From NCBI GenBank assembly GCA_002701395.1, contig NZVC01000021.1, positions 1 to 59,074 on the forward strand: a DNA stretch of 59,074 nucleotides. The letters run 5' to 3'. Source of the DNA: Maritimibacter sp. GTDB taxonomy: Bacteria > Pseudomonadota > Alphaproteobacteria > Rhodobacterales > Rhodobacteraceae. The notes beneath the pieces were generated by a model, which saw only the letters and a list, made by a program, of their open reading frames with translations, searched no databases and had not been told where the DNA came from. Of this stretch, positions 33,780 through 41,826 are shown in pieces. How positions within the stretch are numbered: position 1 is the first letter of the stretch; every line of letters begins with the position of its first letter. The position numbers and the translations under genes are program-made.

Positions 33780-34721
33780 TCACGCCCCCATCCCATCGGT
33801 GCCGGCGCCGCAGACCAGCCCGGCCACCACGGCCTTTGGCGGCAGGGTCACGGCGCCGGTCATCAGGGCGGCGAGCGACGCGGCGGCGCTGAGGTCGGCG
33901 GCAAGGCCGAACTCGAACCACAGAAGTTCCGCCGCGGTCTGCATCGCGTCGTCCTCGATCAGGACCACGTCGTCGACGAGGTCGCGGACGGTGGCATAGA
34001 TATCCTCGTGGGTGCGGCCGCAGGCCATCGTGGCGACGCGCGTCGTCACCTCGGGCAGCCGGACGACATGCCCGGCGTCAAGGCTGCTGCGCAACGTCGG
34101 AGACCCGACAGGTTCCACCCCGATGATGCGCGCATCGGGCTTCAGTTCGCGCAGAACGGTCGACATGCCCGCGATCAGCCCGCCGCCGCCAATGGCCACG
34201 ATGTAGGTGTCGGCGTCGGGGATCTGTTCCGCCATTTCCAGCGCCACGGTGCCCTGCCCCGCAACGATCACAGGGTCCGCGAAAGGGTGAACGTAGAAGG
34301 CGCCGATCTGCTCGGCATGGGCGGTCGCGGCGGCGTGCGCCTCGTCCCAGAACCGGCCGGTCTGGACCACCTCGGCCCCAAGGCGGCGCAGTTTCTCGGC
34401 CTTGATGGGGCTGGCGGTCTCGGGAAGGAAAATCGTCGCCGGCAACCCGGCCTCGCGCGCCACATAGGCGGTGGCCAGCCCGTGGTTGCCCCCGGACGCC
34501 GCCACCAGACCGCCGGGCGCTGCGCCTTCGGGCAGCGTCATCGCCCGGTGCGTCGCGCCACGGATCTTGAAGCTGCCGCTGACCTGCAGGCATTCGAGCT
34601 TCAGGTGCACGGGGTTCGACAGGTCCGCGCCCCGGCAATGATCCAGCCGCAGCACCGGGGTCTGCCGTAGGCGCGGCGTGATCAGGTCCCGCGCCGCGAC
34701 GATGTCACTGAAACTGGGCAT
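33780..34721 (-). CDS. PLP-dependent serine/threonine-type ammonia-lyase
   Basis: A 313-residue fold-type II PLP enzyme of the threonine dehydratase/serine racemase family without a regulatory ACT domain. The PLP lysine is in SGSFKIRGA near residue 52, the phosphate-binding/Asn region is ASGGNHGLATAYVA and the Gly-rich loop is VAIGGGGLIAGM. It would eliminate water and ammonia from a beta-hydroxy amino acid, giving the enamine that RidA resolves. It is the first gene of the minus-strand operon with the CUT2 transporter and aldehyde dehydrogenase, and diverges from iclR over a 262-bp region holding the operator candidate. Confidence 0.87.
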   Translation of the reverse strand: MPSFSDIVAARDLITPRLRQTPVLRLDHCRGADLSNPVHLKLECLQVSGSFKIRGATHRAMTLPEGAAPGGLVAASGGNHGLATAYVAREAGLPATIFLPETASPIKAEKLRRLGAEVVQTGRFWDEAHAAATAHAEQIGAFYVHPFADPVIVAGQGTVALEMAEQIPDADTYIVAIGGGGLIAGMSTVLRELKPDARIIGVEPVGSPTLRSSLDAGHVVRLPEVTTRVATMACGRTHEDIYATVRDLVDDVVLIEDDAMQTAAELLWFEFGLAADLSAAASLAALMTGAVTLPPKAVVAGLVCGAGTDGMGA

Positions 34722-34851
34722 GGGGCGGGGACGTCTCCTGTCTTGGGGCTTGCCTTGGGGCTCGGGCCGGCAGGGCGCGCGCGACGGCGGGCCCGAGTGC
34801 CGTGATTTTGGTCATCCGGGGCCCGTAAGCGGCACGGGCGCCAGAATTGTC

Positions 34852-34880
34852 TTGTGGGGTCCAGAGTGTTGGTTTTATAT
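34852..34880 (+). promoter_or_regulatory. Possible iclR promoter
   Basis: TTGTGG (34852-34857) and TTATAT (34875-34880) are separated by 17 bases, a sigma-70-like arrangement about 100 bp upstream of the iclR start. The -10 hexamer overlaps the left arm of the IclR palindrome, which would allow autorepression. Confidence 0.4.
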
Positions 34881-34906
34881 TTGATGTCAAGTTCGAATAT
34901 GAAACC
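34871..34906. promoter_or_regulatory. Candidate IclR operator between the divergent PLP-lyase and iclR genes
   Basis: A 36-bp interrupted palindrome: GGTTTTATAT, sixteen bases, ATATGAAACC (nine of ten arm positions pair). Its right half, read on the minus strand, is the motif GGTTTCATATTCGAACTTG found nearly unchanged at 25245 before the GMC gene. TTGACA follows on the minus strand as a possible -35 for the PLP-lyase operon. Confidence 0.6.
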
Positions 34907-34983
34907 ATCGACCGAAGCCCGTGCAGTTGCTAGAAATTTCAGCGACAACTCAGCGACACCCACGGGCAGGAGGACCACAGACG

Positions 34984-35787
34984 ATGACAGAACGAACAAA
35001 ACCCGAGAGGACGGCGAGCTATTCCGCGCCGGCCCTGATCAAGGGGCTCGATATTCTCGAGCTGCTGGCGGAGCGTCGGCAGGACCTGACGATGAAGGAA
35101 ATCGCCGAAGGTCTTGGGCGCACCAAGAACGAACTGTTCCGGATGATCGTCGCCCTTCAGGAACGCGGCTATATCCAGCGCAACCCGGACACCGACGCCT
35201 TCAGCCTTGGCGAGCGGCTGTTCAAACTGGGCCTGCACGCGCCGAGTTCGCAGGATCTTCTGACCGCCGCGATGCCCGAGCTTGAATTCATCGCCGCCGA
35301 ATGCGGGCAGTCGCCGCACCTTGTGGTTCTGGCGTCGGGGCGCACCGTCGTCACCGCCGCCGTGCCGGGGGGCGAGGATATGTCGTTCACGCTGCATCTT
35401 GGGTACGGCCGGGTCGCGACGGACGCCACCTCGGGGATCGCGATCCTTTCTTTCCAGTCGGACGCGATGCTTCAGCGCGGGCTTGCGGAAGCCGACGCGC
35501 ACCTGACCGAACCGATGGACCGCGCGGTGCTGGCGGACCGGCTGAAGACGGTGCGCGAACAGGGTTACTGGATGCGCGACAGTAGCGATTTCATCGGCAT
35601 TACAGACATTTGCTGCCCGATCTTCGGGCCGCAGGGGACCGCCGTCGCGTCGATCGTGATCCCCTTCGTGAACCGCCACAACCGGCCCGACGGACGCCCG
35701 CACACCCTTGAGGTGATGCAAAACGCCTGCGGCCGGATCTCGGAAAAACTGTCCAACAGAATCAACAGGACCGGGATCGCGGATTGA
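34984..35787 (+). CDS. IclR-family transcriptional regulator
   Basis: A 267-residue regulator. An N-terminal winged helix (LIKGLDILELLAERRQDLTMKEIAEGLGRTKNELFRMIVAL, about residues 17-57) is followed by the IclR effector domain with the ATSGIAIL and GTAVASIVIPFVNR segments. It probably senses the substrate or an early product of the surrounding pathway. The start MTERTKP at 34984 was chosen for AGGAGG upstream. It diverges from the PLP-lyase/transporter operon and is followed after about 40 bp by the M20 hydrolase gene, probably co-transcribed. Confidence 0.9.
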   Translation: MTERTKPERTASYSAPALIKGLDILELLAERRQDLTMKEIAEGLGRTKNELFRMIVALQERGYIQRNPDTDAFSLGERLFKLGLHAPSSQDLLTAAMPELEFIAAECGQSPHLVVLASGRTVVTAAVPGGEDMSFTLHLGYGRVATDATSGIAILSFQSDAMLQRGLAEADAHLTEPMDRAVLADRLKTVREQGYWMRDSSDFIGITDICCPIFGPQGTAVASIVIPFVNRHNRPDGRPHTLEVMQNACGRISEKLSNRINRTGIAD

Positions 35788-35829
35788 CTCAACACCCCGC
35801 GCCCGTCCCCCAAGGAGACCGAACGACCA

Positions 35830-37032
35830 TTGCCACACGATAAGCAGCCGCGCCCCGCGCCCACGGTATCCCGCGACGAAGCGGTCTCTGTTCTTTCCGA
35901 GATGGTGCGCATTCCCAGCATCAATCCGAACTTCCTGCGCGACGGCCAGCCAGAGGACTGGCACGGCGAGGCCGCGCAGGCGCAGTACATCCTTGACTGG
36001 TGCACCGCCCTTGGCCTGAAGGCCCGGCTGGACGAGGTGCTGCCGGGACGCCCCAATGTGGTGGTGGAACTGATCACCGACCCCGATGCGCCGTCGTTCC
36101 TGTGGGAAGGCCACACCGACACGGTTCAGGTCGAAGGCATGGCCGCCCCGTTCGTGCCCCGGCTGGACGGCGACCTGCTGTACGGGCGCGGATCGGTGGA
36201 CGACAAGGGCTGCCTTGCGATGTTCATGCTGGCGCTGGCCGCGCTCAAGCGGGCGGGAACGCCTTGCAACGTGACCTTCGTCGCCGCCGTCGACGAGGAA
36301 TCGACCTTCCTTGGCGTGCTGCACCACGTCAATTCGAACCCGCCCGCCGATATGGGCGTCGCGGGCGAGCCGACGAAGCTGGAAATGGTCACCGCCTGCA
36401 AGGGTGTGATCCGGTTCATCGTCGATGTGACAGGCCGGGGCGCCCACGCCTCGCAGCCGCACGAAGGTCTCGACGCGCTGGCGGCCTCTTCGCGGCTGAT
36501 CCTGCACTTGCAGGACTACATCAAGTCCACCCCCCGCACGCATCCCACGCTGGGACCGCGCAGCCTGACCTGCACGATGATGCAGGGGGGCGAGGGGCAG
36601 AACACCGTTCCCGCCCATGCTCGCCTGACCTTCGACATGCGCACCCTGCCCGACCAGTCCGGCGAGGACGCGTGGGCCGAGATCAACGGCGTGGTGTCCA
36701 CCTTCGCCGCCGACGCGCTGCCGGGGTTCGGGGTGACGATGCAACCGCCGTTCATCGACTCGATCTCGCAGCAGGTGCCCCACGACGCCCGCATCGTGAC
36801 CGAGATGGGCGCCGTGCTGGCCGCGCGCGGCCTTCCCGACACGCCGCTGGCGGTGCCGTTCGGATCGGATGCGTCCAAGATGACCAAGGCCGGCACCCCG
36901 ACAATCGTGTTTGGCCCCGGCACCATCGACGTCGCGCATTCCGACAACGAGCATGTCGACGTGACCGAAGTCGTCCGCTCTGCCGAGATCTTGGTCGAAC
37001 TCGTGCTGCGTGCCGGTGCGGGCCGAAGCTGA
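35830..37032 (+). CDS. M20-family metallohydrolase (ArgE/DapE-like deacylase)
   Basis: A 400-residue zinc hydrolase expected to cleave an amide bond, usually releasing an acyl group from an amino acid or amine. Metal ligands and the catalytic pair are visible as GHTDTV (near residue 95), GSVDDKG, DEES (Glu pair near 156) and the C-terminal PFGSDASKM. A dimerisation domain lies in the middle (about 195-300). The start is TTG at 35830, after AAGGAG at long spacing. Following iclR directly, it could unmask an N-acylated substrate for the PLP lyase. Specificity cannot be read from sequence. Confidence 0.85.
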   Translation: MPHDKQPRPAPTVSRDEAVSVLSEMVRIPSINPNFLRDGQPEDWHGEAAQAQYILDWCTALGLKARLDEVLPGRPNVVVELITDPDAPSFLWEGHTDTVQVEGMAAPFVPRLDGDLLYGRGSVDDKGCLAMFMLALAALKRAGTPCNVTFVAAVDEESTFLGVLHHVNSNPPADMGVAGEPTKLEMVTACKGVIRFIVDVTGRGAHASQPHEGLDALAASSRLILHLQDYIKSTPRTHPTLGPRSLTCTMMQGGEGQNTVPAHARLTFDMRTLPDQSGEDAWAEINGVVSTFAADALPGFGVTMQPPFIDSISQQVPHDARIVTEMGAVLAARGLPDTPLAVPFGSDASKMTKAGTPTIVFGPGTIDVAHSDNEHVDVTEVVRSAEILVELVLRAGAGRS

Positions 37033-37042
37033 CCGCCGGTGG

Positions 37043-38269
37043 TCAGCCGTTGAAGGCATCAAGAGCACGGGCGATGATCTCGTCGGTGGACAGGTCGGGA
37101 CTGACCACGATGCTGTCCACCGCGCCCGCCGCCTGCGACGGCACGTCCTTCAGGATGTGCCCGGACAGGATCAGCACGGCGGGCTTCGGCAGCTTGTCCG
37201 CCAGCTTGCGATAGGCCGCCAGCGCCGCGATGGCCGCGGGTTCGGCCGCGATCCCTTCCAGCCTGCCAAGGTCCAGCATCGCGCTGCGGATCTCGTCATC
37301 GGTGACCGCCACGGCGTGGCCGTCCGCGCCCCGGATCCGCGCAAGCGTTCGCGTGCCGTCGGCGGCATAGCCCCGCAACGGGTCGTTGATCGACCCCGGC
37401 ATCCCGGTGACGGGATCGCTCCATTCCTCGACCGTGTCGGCGCCCGCGTCGAAAGCCCGCGCGATCGGCGCGCAGCCCGCGCCCTGAACGCCGACCGGGA
37501 CCGGCATCCGGTCGATGCGCCCCTGCGCCATCAGCACCTCGGCCCCGGCGACGATGCCGTCCAGCATCGGCCCGGCGCCGATGGGGATCACGACCGATCC
37601 GACCTCGCCCAGGTCCGCCTGCAATTCCCACATGATCGTGGCATGAGCGGCGGTCATGTACGGGCTAAGATAGGTCGAGGTCAGGTTGACCCAGTCGGAA
37701 TGCTCGGCAGCGATGGTTTCGGCCATCTTGAAGGCGTCCGAGAAGGTGCCGTCCACCTCGACCACGATGGCGCCGTTGGCCTTGGAATGCACCAGCTTGC
37801 CCGGCGGCGTGCCCTTGGCCAGCGCGACGATACACGGCAGCCCCGCCCGCGCGGCATAGCCCGAGACCGAGGCCGCGTTGTTCCCGGTCGAGGCGCAGAC
37901 GACCCCCTTCGCCCCAAGCGCGACCGCCGCCGACACGGCCACCGCCGCGCCGCGGTCCTTGAACGAACCGCTGGCGTTCATCCACTCGGCCTTTACGTAG
38001 ACGCCGCCCTCGGGGAACATCCGGTCCAGCGGCAAAAGCGGCGTGCGCCCCTCGCCAAGGCTGACGCGCACGTCGCCCACCGGCAGCGCGGACGCGTAAT
38101 CATAGAAAGACGCGCGGCCCTGCGGCAGCACCGGCCCGTCAACCTCGGCCGCGAGCGTGCCGCCGCAGGCGTGGCACGCGGCGCCAAGGTCGGGCACGCG
38201 GGTGGTGCCGCACAGGACGCACCGCAGCTGGGTTCGGGAAAGTCCGCCGGTGGGGGTGGCTGGCGTCAT
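37043..38269 (-). CDS. Threonine-synthase-like PLP enzyme with N-terminal zinc ribbon
   Basis: A 408-residue fold-type II PLP enzyme. Residues 15-40 carry two cysteine pairs (CVLCG and CHACG), a rubredoxin-like zinc ribbon seen in one subgroup of threonine synthase homologues. The PLP lysine is in ASGSFKDRGAAVAV, with STGNNAASVSGYAA as the substrate/cofactor loop. The start MTPATPT at 38269 was chosen with GGAG upstream. It converges on the M20 gene and follows the MBL gene on the same strand. True biosynthetic threonine synthase is unlikely here; a lyase or beta-replacement reaction in the local pathway is more probable. Confidence 0.82.
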   Translation of the reverse strand: MTPATPTGGLSRTQLRCVLCGTTRVPDLGAACHACGGTLAAEVDGPVLPQGRASFYDYASALPVGDVRVSLGEGRTPLLPLDRMFPEGGVYVKAEWMNASGSFKDRGAAVAVSAAVALGAKGVVCASTGNNAASVSGYAARAGLPCIVALAKGTPPGKLVHSKANGAIVVEVDGTFSDAFKMAETIAAEHSDWVNLTSTYLSPYMTAAHATIMWELQADLGEVGSVVIPIGAGPMLDGIVAGAEVLMAQGRIDRMPVPVGVQGAGCAPIARAFDAGADTVEEWSDPVTGMPGSINDPLRGYAADGTRTLARIRGADGHAVAVTDDEIRSAMLDLGRLEGIAAEPAAIAALAAYRKLADKLPKPAVLILSGHILKDVPSQAAGAVDSIVVSPDLSTDEIIARALDAFNG

Positions 38270-38356
38270 GGCTGGTGGCTCCGTCGTTTTTCCGCCTTCG
38301 AAGCCGGTCCTGCCGTCGCGGGGGCATTGACCGTCCGCGCGTGGGGCGGCAGGATA

Positions 38357-38370
38357 GTTAATCGTTTGAC
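38357..38370. promoter_or_regulatory. TTAATCGTT-type motif, copy 1
   Basis: GTTAATCGTTTGAC in an AT-rich spot 88 bp upstream of the threonine-synthase-like gene. It is nearly identical to copies at 43238 and 49354, all upstream of minus-strand genes and in the same orientation. The AA-TCG-TT core resembles LacI-family operators. Confidence 0.45.
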
Positions 38371-38409
38371 CTTCAAGAAACAGCAAATCCCGCCGCCTGT
38401 CCAGATGCC

Positions 38410-39147
38410 TCAGAACGGCGCGGGAACGCCCGTCATCGCCACCCAGTCCAAGGCCCGCCGCGCGTGGCGCCGCCCGTCTTTCAAAGAGAACGTCCCGTGC
38501 CCCGGATAGAATTCGTCCCAGTCCAGATCGGCCAGTTTACGGATCGACGCGATGCTGTCGGCGACCGAGCAGTCAGCGATTTCTTGCAGCACCACGCGCC
38601 CGCCCGCGAACAGCGCATCCCCCGCGATCAGCGCCGGGGCGCCCTGCCCCGTCACAAGGAACGCGCAGTGGTCCGCGCTGTGGCCGGGCGTCTCGATCAG
38701 CGTCACCGTGTAGGGTCCGACCTCCATCCGCTCGCCGGGCCGCATCACCCCGTCCACCTCGGGCGGGGTCCACTGGTAATCCGCCGGATAGTATCCGCCC
38801 CGCGCCCGGTCGAGGCTGATCGCCCGCTCGTCGCGCTGCGCAAGGATCTCTGCCGTTGCGGCGCCCGACAGGATCCGCAGCCCCGGCACCCGGGCCTTCA
38901 ACGCCGCCGCCCCGCCCGAGTGGTCGGCATGGGCGTGGGTCAGGAACAGCGTCTCCAGCCCGTCCGGGTCCAGCCCGCCCGCCTGCATCGCGTCCAGCAT
39001 GCCCTCGACGTCCAACCCGGCGCCGCTGTCGAACATATGGTGCCGACGCCCGTCGGTCAGGACGTGCACGTTGCAGTCCAGCCGGTCGGTCAGGTCCATC
39101 CCGTTGCCGCCGCTGGCCACCAGATGAAATCGCTCGGTCAGCTTCAT
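38410..39147 (-). CDS. Metallo-beta-lactamase-fold hydrolase
   Basis: A 245-residue MBL-fold protein. The zinc-binding motif THAHADH is near residue 90; the further ligand His is in ETPGHSADH near 162, the Asp in IAGDALF and the final His in YPGHGTF. Such proteins hydrolyse thioesters, lactones or other esters. The ATG at 39147 (MKLTERFHLV) follows GGGAG; an upstream extension overlaps the region before the SDR gene. It is divergent from the SDR gene by 62 bp and upstream of the threonine-synthase-like gene on the same strand. Confidence 0.87.
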   Translation of the reverse strand: MKLTERFHLVASGGNGMDLTDRLDCNVHVLTDGRRHHMFDSGAGLDVEGMLDAMQAGGLDPDGLETLFLTHAHADHSGGAAALKARVPGLRILSGAATAEILAQRDERAISLDRARGGYYPADYQWTPPEVDGVMRPGERMEVGPYTVTLIETPGHSADHCAFLVTGQGAPALIAGDALFAGGRVVLQEIADCSVADSIASIRKLADLDWDEFYPGHGTFSLKDGRRHARRALDWVAMTGVPAPF

Positions 39148-39209
39148 TCTCGCACTCCCATCGGCGCCCACCGCGCCGGACAAACAGGTTTCAAGGAAAG
39201 GGTCCACCC

Positions 39210-39989
39210 ATGACTACACGGATGAACGAACTTCTGTCGCTTCCCGGCAAGGTCGCCATCGTCACCGGAGGCGCCGCCGGACAGGGCCGCGTGGCGGCTG
39301 ATCTTTTCGCCCAGCAGGGCGCGACCGTGGTGATCGCCGACATCGACGCCAAGGCCGGCGCAGAGGTCGCAGACCAGATCGGCGGCACCTTCGTCGCCAC
39401 CGACATGGCCGACGAGGCGCAGATCGCCGCGATGGTCGCCCACACGGTCGAAACCCACGGCGGCATCGACATCCTGTTCAACAACGCGGGCGTCGGTTTC
39501 TCTGCCTCGCCCCGGTTCAAGATGGCGCCGATCACCGACACCCCGCTGCAGGCGTGGGACGCGATCCTCGACATCAACCTGCGCGGCCCCGCAATGGCCT
39601 GCAAGCACGCGATCCCGCACATGGTGGAACGCGGCGGCGGGGCGATCATCAACAACGCCTCGATCAATGCGATTGCCGGGGTGAACGGGGCCGACGCCTA
39701 TACCGCCGCGAAAGGCGGGATCGTGTCGCTGACGCGGGTGCTGGCGCTGGACTGGGGCGCGAAGGGCATCCGCACCAACTGCATCTGCCCCGGCCCGGTG
39801 GCGACGGCGATGATCAACGACCTGCTGGACGACCCGGACTTCAACAGCGCGATGACCACCTCGATCCCCATGGAACGCGTCGGCACCGCGGAAGAGATCG
39901 CGTCGGTCGCGGTGTTCCTTGCGACGCCGGCAGCGGCCTATATCAACGGGGCGATCCTGCCCGTCGACGGCGGCTGGTCCGCCAAATGA
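39210..39989 (+). CDS. Short-chain dehydrogenase/reductase (SDR)
   Basis: A 259-residue classical SDR that oxidises an alcohol or reduces a ketone with NAD(P). The cofactor motif is TGGAAGQGR near residues 18-26, followed by the FNNAG motif, the catalytic Ser in NNASINAIAG, and Tyr/Lys in AYTAAKGG. The C-terminus GAILPVDGGWSAK is standard. An Asp at the end of the second strand (IADIDAK) favours NAD over NADP. AAGGAAAGGG precedes the ATG. It faces the transporter genes on its right and diverges from the MBL gene. Confidence 0.9.
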   Translation: MTTRMNELLSLPGKVAIVTGGAAGQGRVAADLFAQQGATVVIADIDAKAGAEVADQIGGTFVATDMADEAQIAAMVAHTVETHGGIDILFNNAGVGFSASPRFKMAPITDTPLQAWDAILDINLRGPAMACKHAIPHMVERGGGAIINNASINAIAGVNGADAYTAAKGGIVSLTRVLALDWGAKGIRTNCICPGPVATAMINDLLDDPDFNSAMTTSIPMERVGTAEEIASVAVFLATPAAAYINGAILPVDGGWSAK

Positions 39990-39994
39990 ACGAA

Positions 39995-40020
39995 GGCGGG
40001 GCCGATCGTCTGGCCCCGCC
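39995..40020. terminator. Bidirectional terminator between SDR and permease genes
   Basis: A perfect 9-bp stem GGCGGGGCC/GGCCCCGCC with an 8-base loop, six bases after the SDR stop codon and 38 bp from the stop of the convergent permease gene. A pyrimidine-rich CCCTCTCC follows on the plus strand. Confidence 0.6.
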
Positions 40021-40057
40021 CCCTCTCCGTGAGTGTTTCCGTTGCAGGTCACCCGCC

Positions 40058-40885
40058 CTACTTGGACGATCCCGCCGTCACCCCGGCGATGAAGTATCGC
40101 CCGGCGAAAGCGAACAGGATCACCACAGGCAGCGCCGTCATCACCGCAGCCGCCGACAGCAGGCCCCAGTCGATGGAATAGGAGGACACCAGCCCCTCCA
40201 GCCCCACCGGCAGGGTTTGAAGCGAGTCGTCGATGATGAAGACCGAGGCGAACAGGAACTCGGTCCACGAATAGACGAAGGTGTACGTCCCCGTGACCAC
40301 GATCCCCGGAAGCGTCAGCGGCACGATGATCCGGCGCAGGATCTGCATGTCGGTGGCCCCGTCGATGGCCGCCGCTTCCTCGATGCCGTCGGGGATCGAG
40401 GTGAAGAAGCCGCGCATCAGCCACACGCTGAACGGCGCCGCGAAGGTGACGTTCATGATGATCAGGCTGGCCCATGTGTTGAGCGCACCCGACAGGGCGA
40501 ACAGCTTGAACAGCGGCGCCAGCAGCAGGATGCCGGGAAACACGTAGACCACCAGCAACAGCAGATAGACCGTCTGCCGCCCGCGATACTTGGTCCGGTA
40601 CACGCTGTAGGCCGCCAGCAGCGCCAGCGGGATCGAGATCAGCGTGCTGGCCAGCGCCACGATCAGGCTGTTGCGCAGCACCAGCAGGAAATTCGCCTCG
40701 CGCGGGAGACGCGCGTAATTGTCCAGCGTGACGGCATCCAGCCGGAATAGCTCTCCGGGGCGGATCAGCACCGCGTTGGGCTGGAACGAGCTAAGCAGCA
40801 TCCAGATGAACGGCAGGCCGATGATGGCCAGCATCAGGACGATCAGCGCGCCGCGCAGAAGGCCGGGAAGACGAAGCGACGGCAT
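40058..40885 (-). CDS. Carbohydrate (CUT1) ABC transporter permease, MalG/UgpE type
   Basis: A 275-residue inner-membrane permease with six hydrophobic segments. The EAA motif EEAAAIDGATDMQILRRIIVPLTLPGI lies near residues 185-211. The ATG at 40885 overlaps the stop codon of the upstream permease gene (TGATG) and has GGAGG before it. With the preceding permease it forms the membrane channel for the binding protein at 41823-43118. CUT1 systems import oligosaccharides, glycerol phosphate or polyols. Confidence 0.92.
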   Translation of the reverse strand: MPSLRLPGLLRGALIVLMLAIIGLPFIWMLLSSFQPNAVLIRPGELFRLDAVTLDNYARLPREANFLLVLRNSLIVALASTLISIPLALLAAYSVYRTKYRGRQTVYLLLLVVYVFPGILLLAPLFKLFALSGALNTWASLIIMNVTFAAPFSVWLMRGFFTSIPDGIEEAAAIDGATDMQILRRIIVPLTLPGIVVTGTYTFVYSWTEFLFASVFIIDDSLQTLPVGLEGLVSSYSIDWGLLSAAAVMTALPVVILFAFAGRYFIAGVTAGSSK

Positions 40886-41826
40886 CACACGACCTCCTGT
40901 TCCGAGGCGCCCGAGGGCACGAAGCGGATGTAGCAAAAGGCGAACAACAGCAGGAACAGCGCCAGCGTCACCGACATGGCCGACGCCTCGCCCAGCCGGA
41001 ACTGCTGGAACGCGCGCTCGTAGATCGCCACGGGCATCGTCTTGGTGGCACCGATGGGGCCGCCCTTGGTAGTCAGCCAGATGATGTCGAACACGTTGAT
41101 CGACCACAGCGTGCCCAGCAGGCCCACCACGTACAGCACCGGCTGTATGAACGGCAGCGTCACGCGCTTGAAGATCTGCAGGCTGGTCGCGCCCTCGACC
41201 TTGGCGGCCTCGTAGTATTCGGGCGCGATGCGGGTCAGCGCGGCAAGGATCAGCAGCGTCATGAAGGGGAACCAGCGCCACGCGTTGATCAGCGTCACGG
41301 TCAGAAAGGCAAAGTCGGGATCGCCAAGGAAATCAATGGGGCGGTCGATCAGGCCAAGGCCGGTCAGTACGTGGTTCACCACGCCGAAGTCGGCGTTCAG
41401 CATCCAGCGCCACAGGAAGGTGACGATGATCGTGGGCACCACCCAGCTGATCATGATCCACGTCCGCGCGATATGCTGGCCGCGAAACCCGCGCGACAGC
41501 AAAAGCGCGGCGGCGGCAGCGATCACGGTCTGCAGCACGGCCCCGCCGATGGCCCACAGCAGGCTGCGCAGGAACGGTCCGGTCATCGTGCCGTCCGAGA
41601 ACACGGTGATGTAATTCGCCAGCCCGACGAAGCGCGGCACGCCGCCCATCGTGTTGGCGTTGGTCAGGCTGATCCAGATGCAATAGCCCAAGGGCAGCGC
41701 GATGGTCAGCGCCAGCCAGATCAGGATCGGCGCCGCGAACAGCCGCCCAAGCCCGGCCCGGACCGATACGGTTGCCGCCCCCGAGGGGGCGGCGTCCTTC
41801 ACATCGTCAACGGTCGCGCCGGTCAT
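40885..41826 (-). CDS. Carbohydrate (CUT1) ABC transporter permease, MalF/UgpA type
   Basis: A 313-residue inner-membrane permease with six main hydrophobic segments. The EAA loop YEAAKVEGATSLQIFKRVTLPFIQPV is near residues 215-240. The start at 41826 was chosen because its ATG overlaps the binding-protein stop codon (ATGA), showing translational coupling; the alternative start 12 codons upstream lies within that gene. It pairs with the MalG-type permease. Confidence 0.92.
   Translation of the reverse strand: MTGATVDDVKDAAPSGAATVSVRAGLGRLFAAPILIWLALTIALPLGYCIWISLTNANTMGGVPRFVGLANYITVFSDGTMTGPFLRSLLWAIGGAVLQTVIAAAAALLLSRGFRGQHIARTWIMISWVVPTIIVTFLWRWMLNADFGVVNHVLTGLGLIDRPIDFLGDPDFAFLTVTLINAWRWFPFMTLLILAALTRIAPEYYEAAKVEGATSLQIFKRVTLPFIQPVLYVVGLLGTLWSINVFDIIWLTTKGGPIGATKTMPVAIYERAFQQFRLGEASAMSVTLALFLLLFAFCYIRFVPSGASEQEVV

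Noticed and set aside
34861..34906. Exact transcription start and -10 box for the PLP-lyase operon
   Set aside because: TTGACA is present on the minus strand but no acceptable -10 hexamer lies at the right spacing, so I left the promoter unassigned.
33780..37032. Assignment of the IclR cluster to ectoine/hydroxyectoine degradation
   Set aside because: An M20 deacylase and a threonine-dehydratase-like protein occur in both, but DoeA, ectoine transport genes and the aminotransferase are absent, and the CUT2 transporter, GMC and RidA do not fit.
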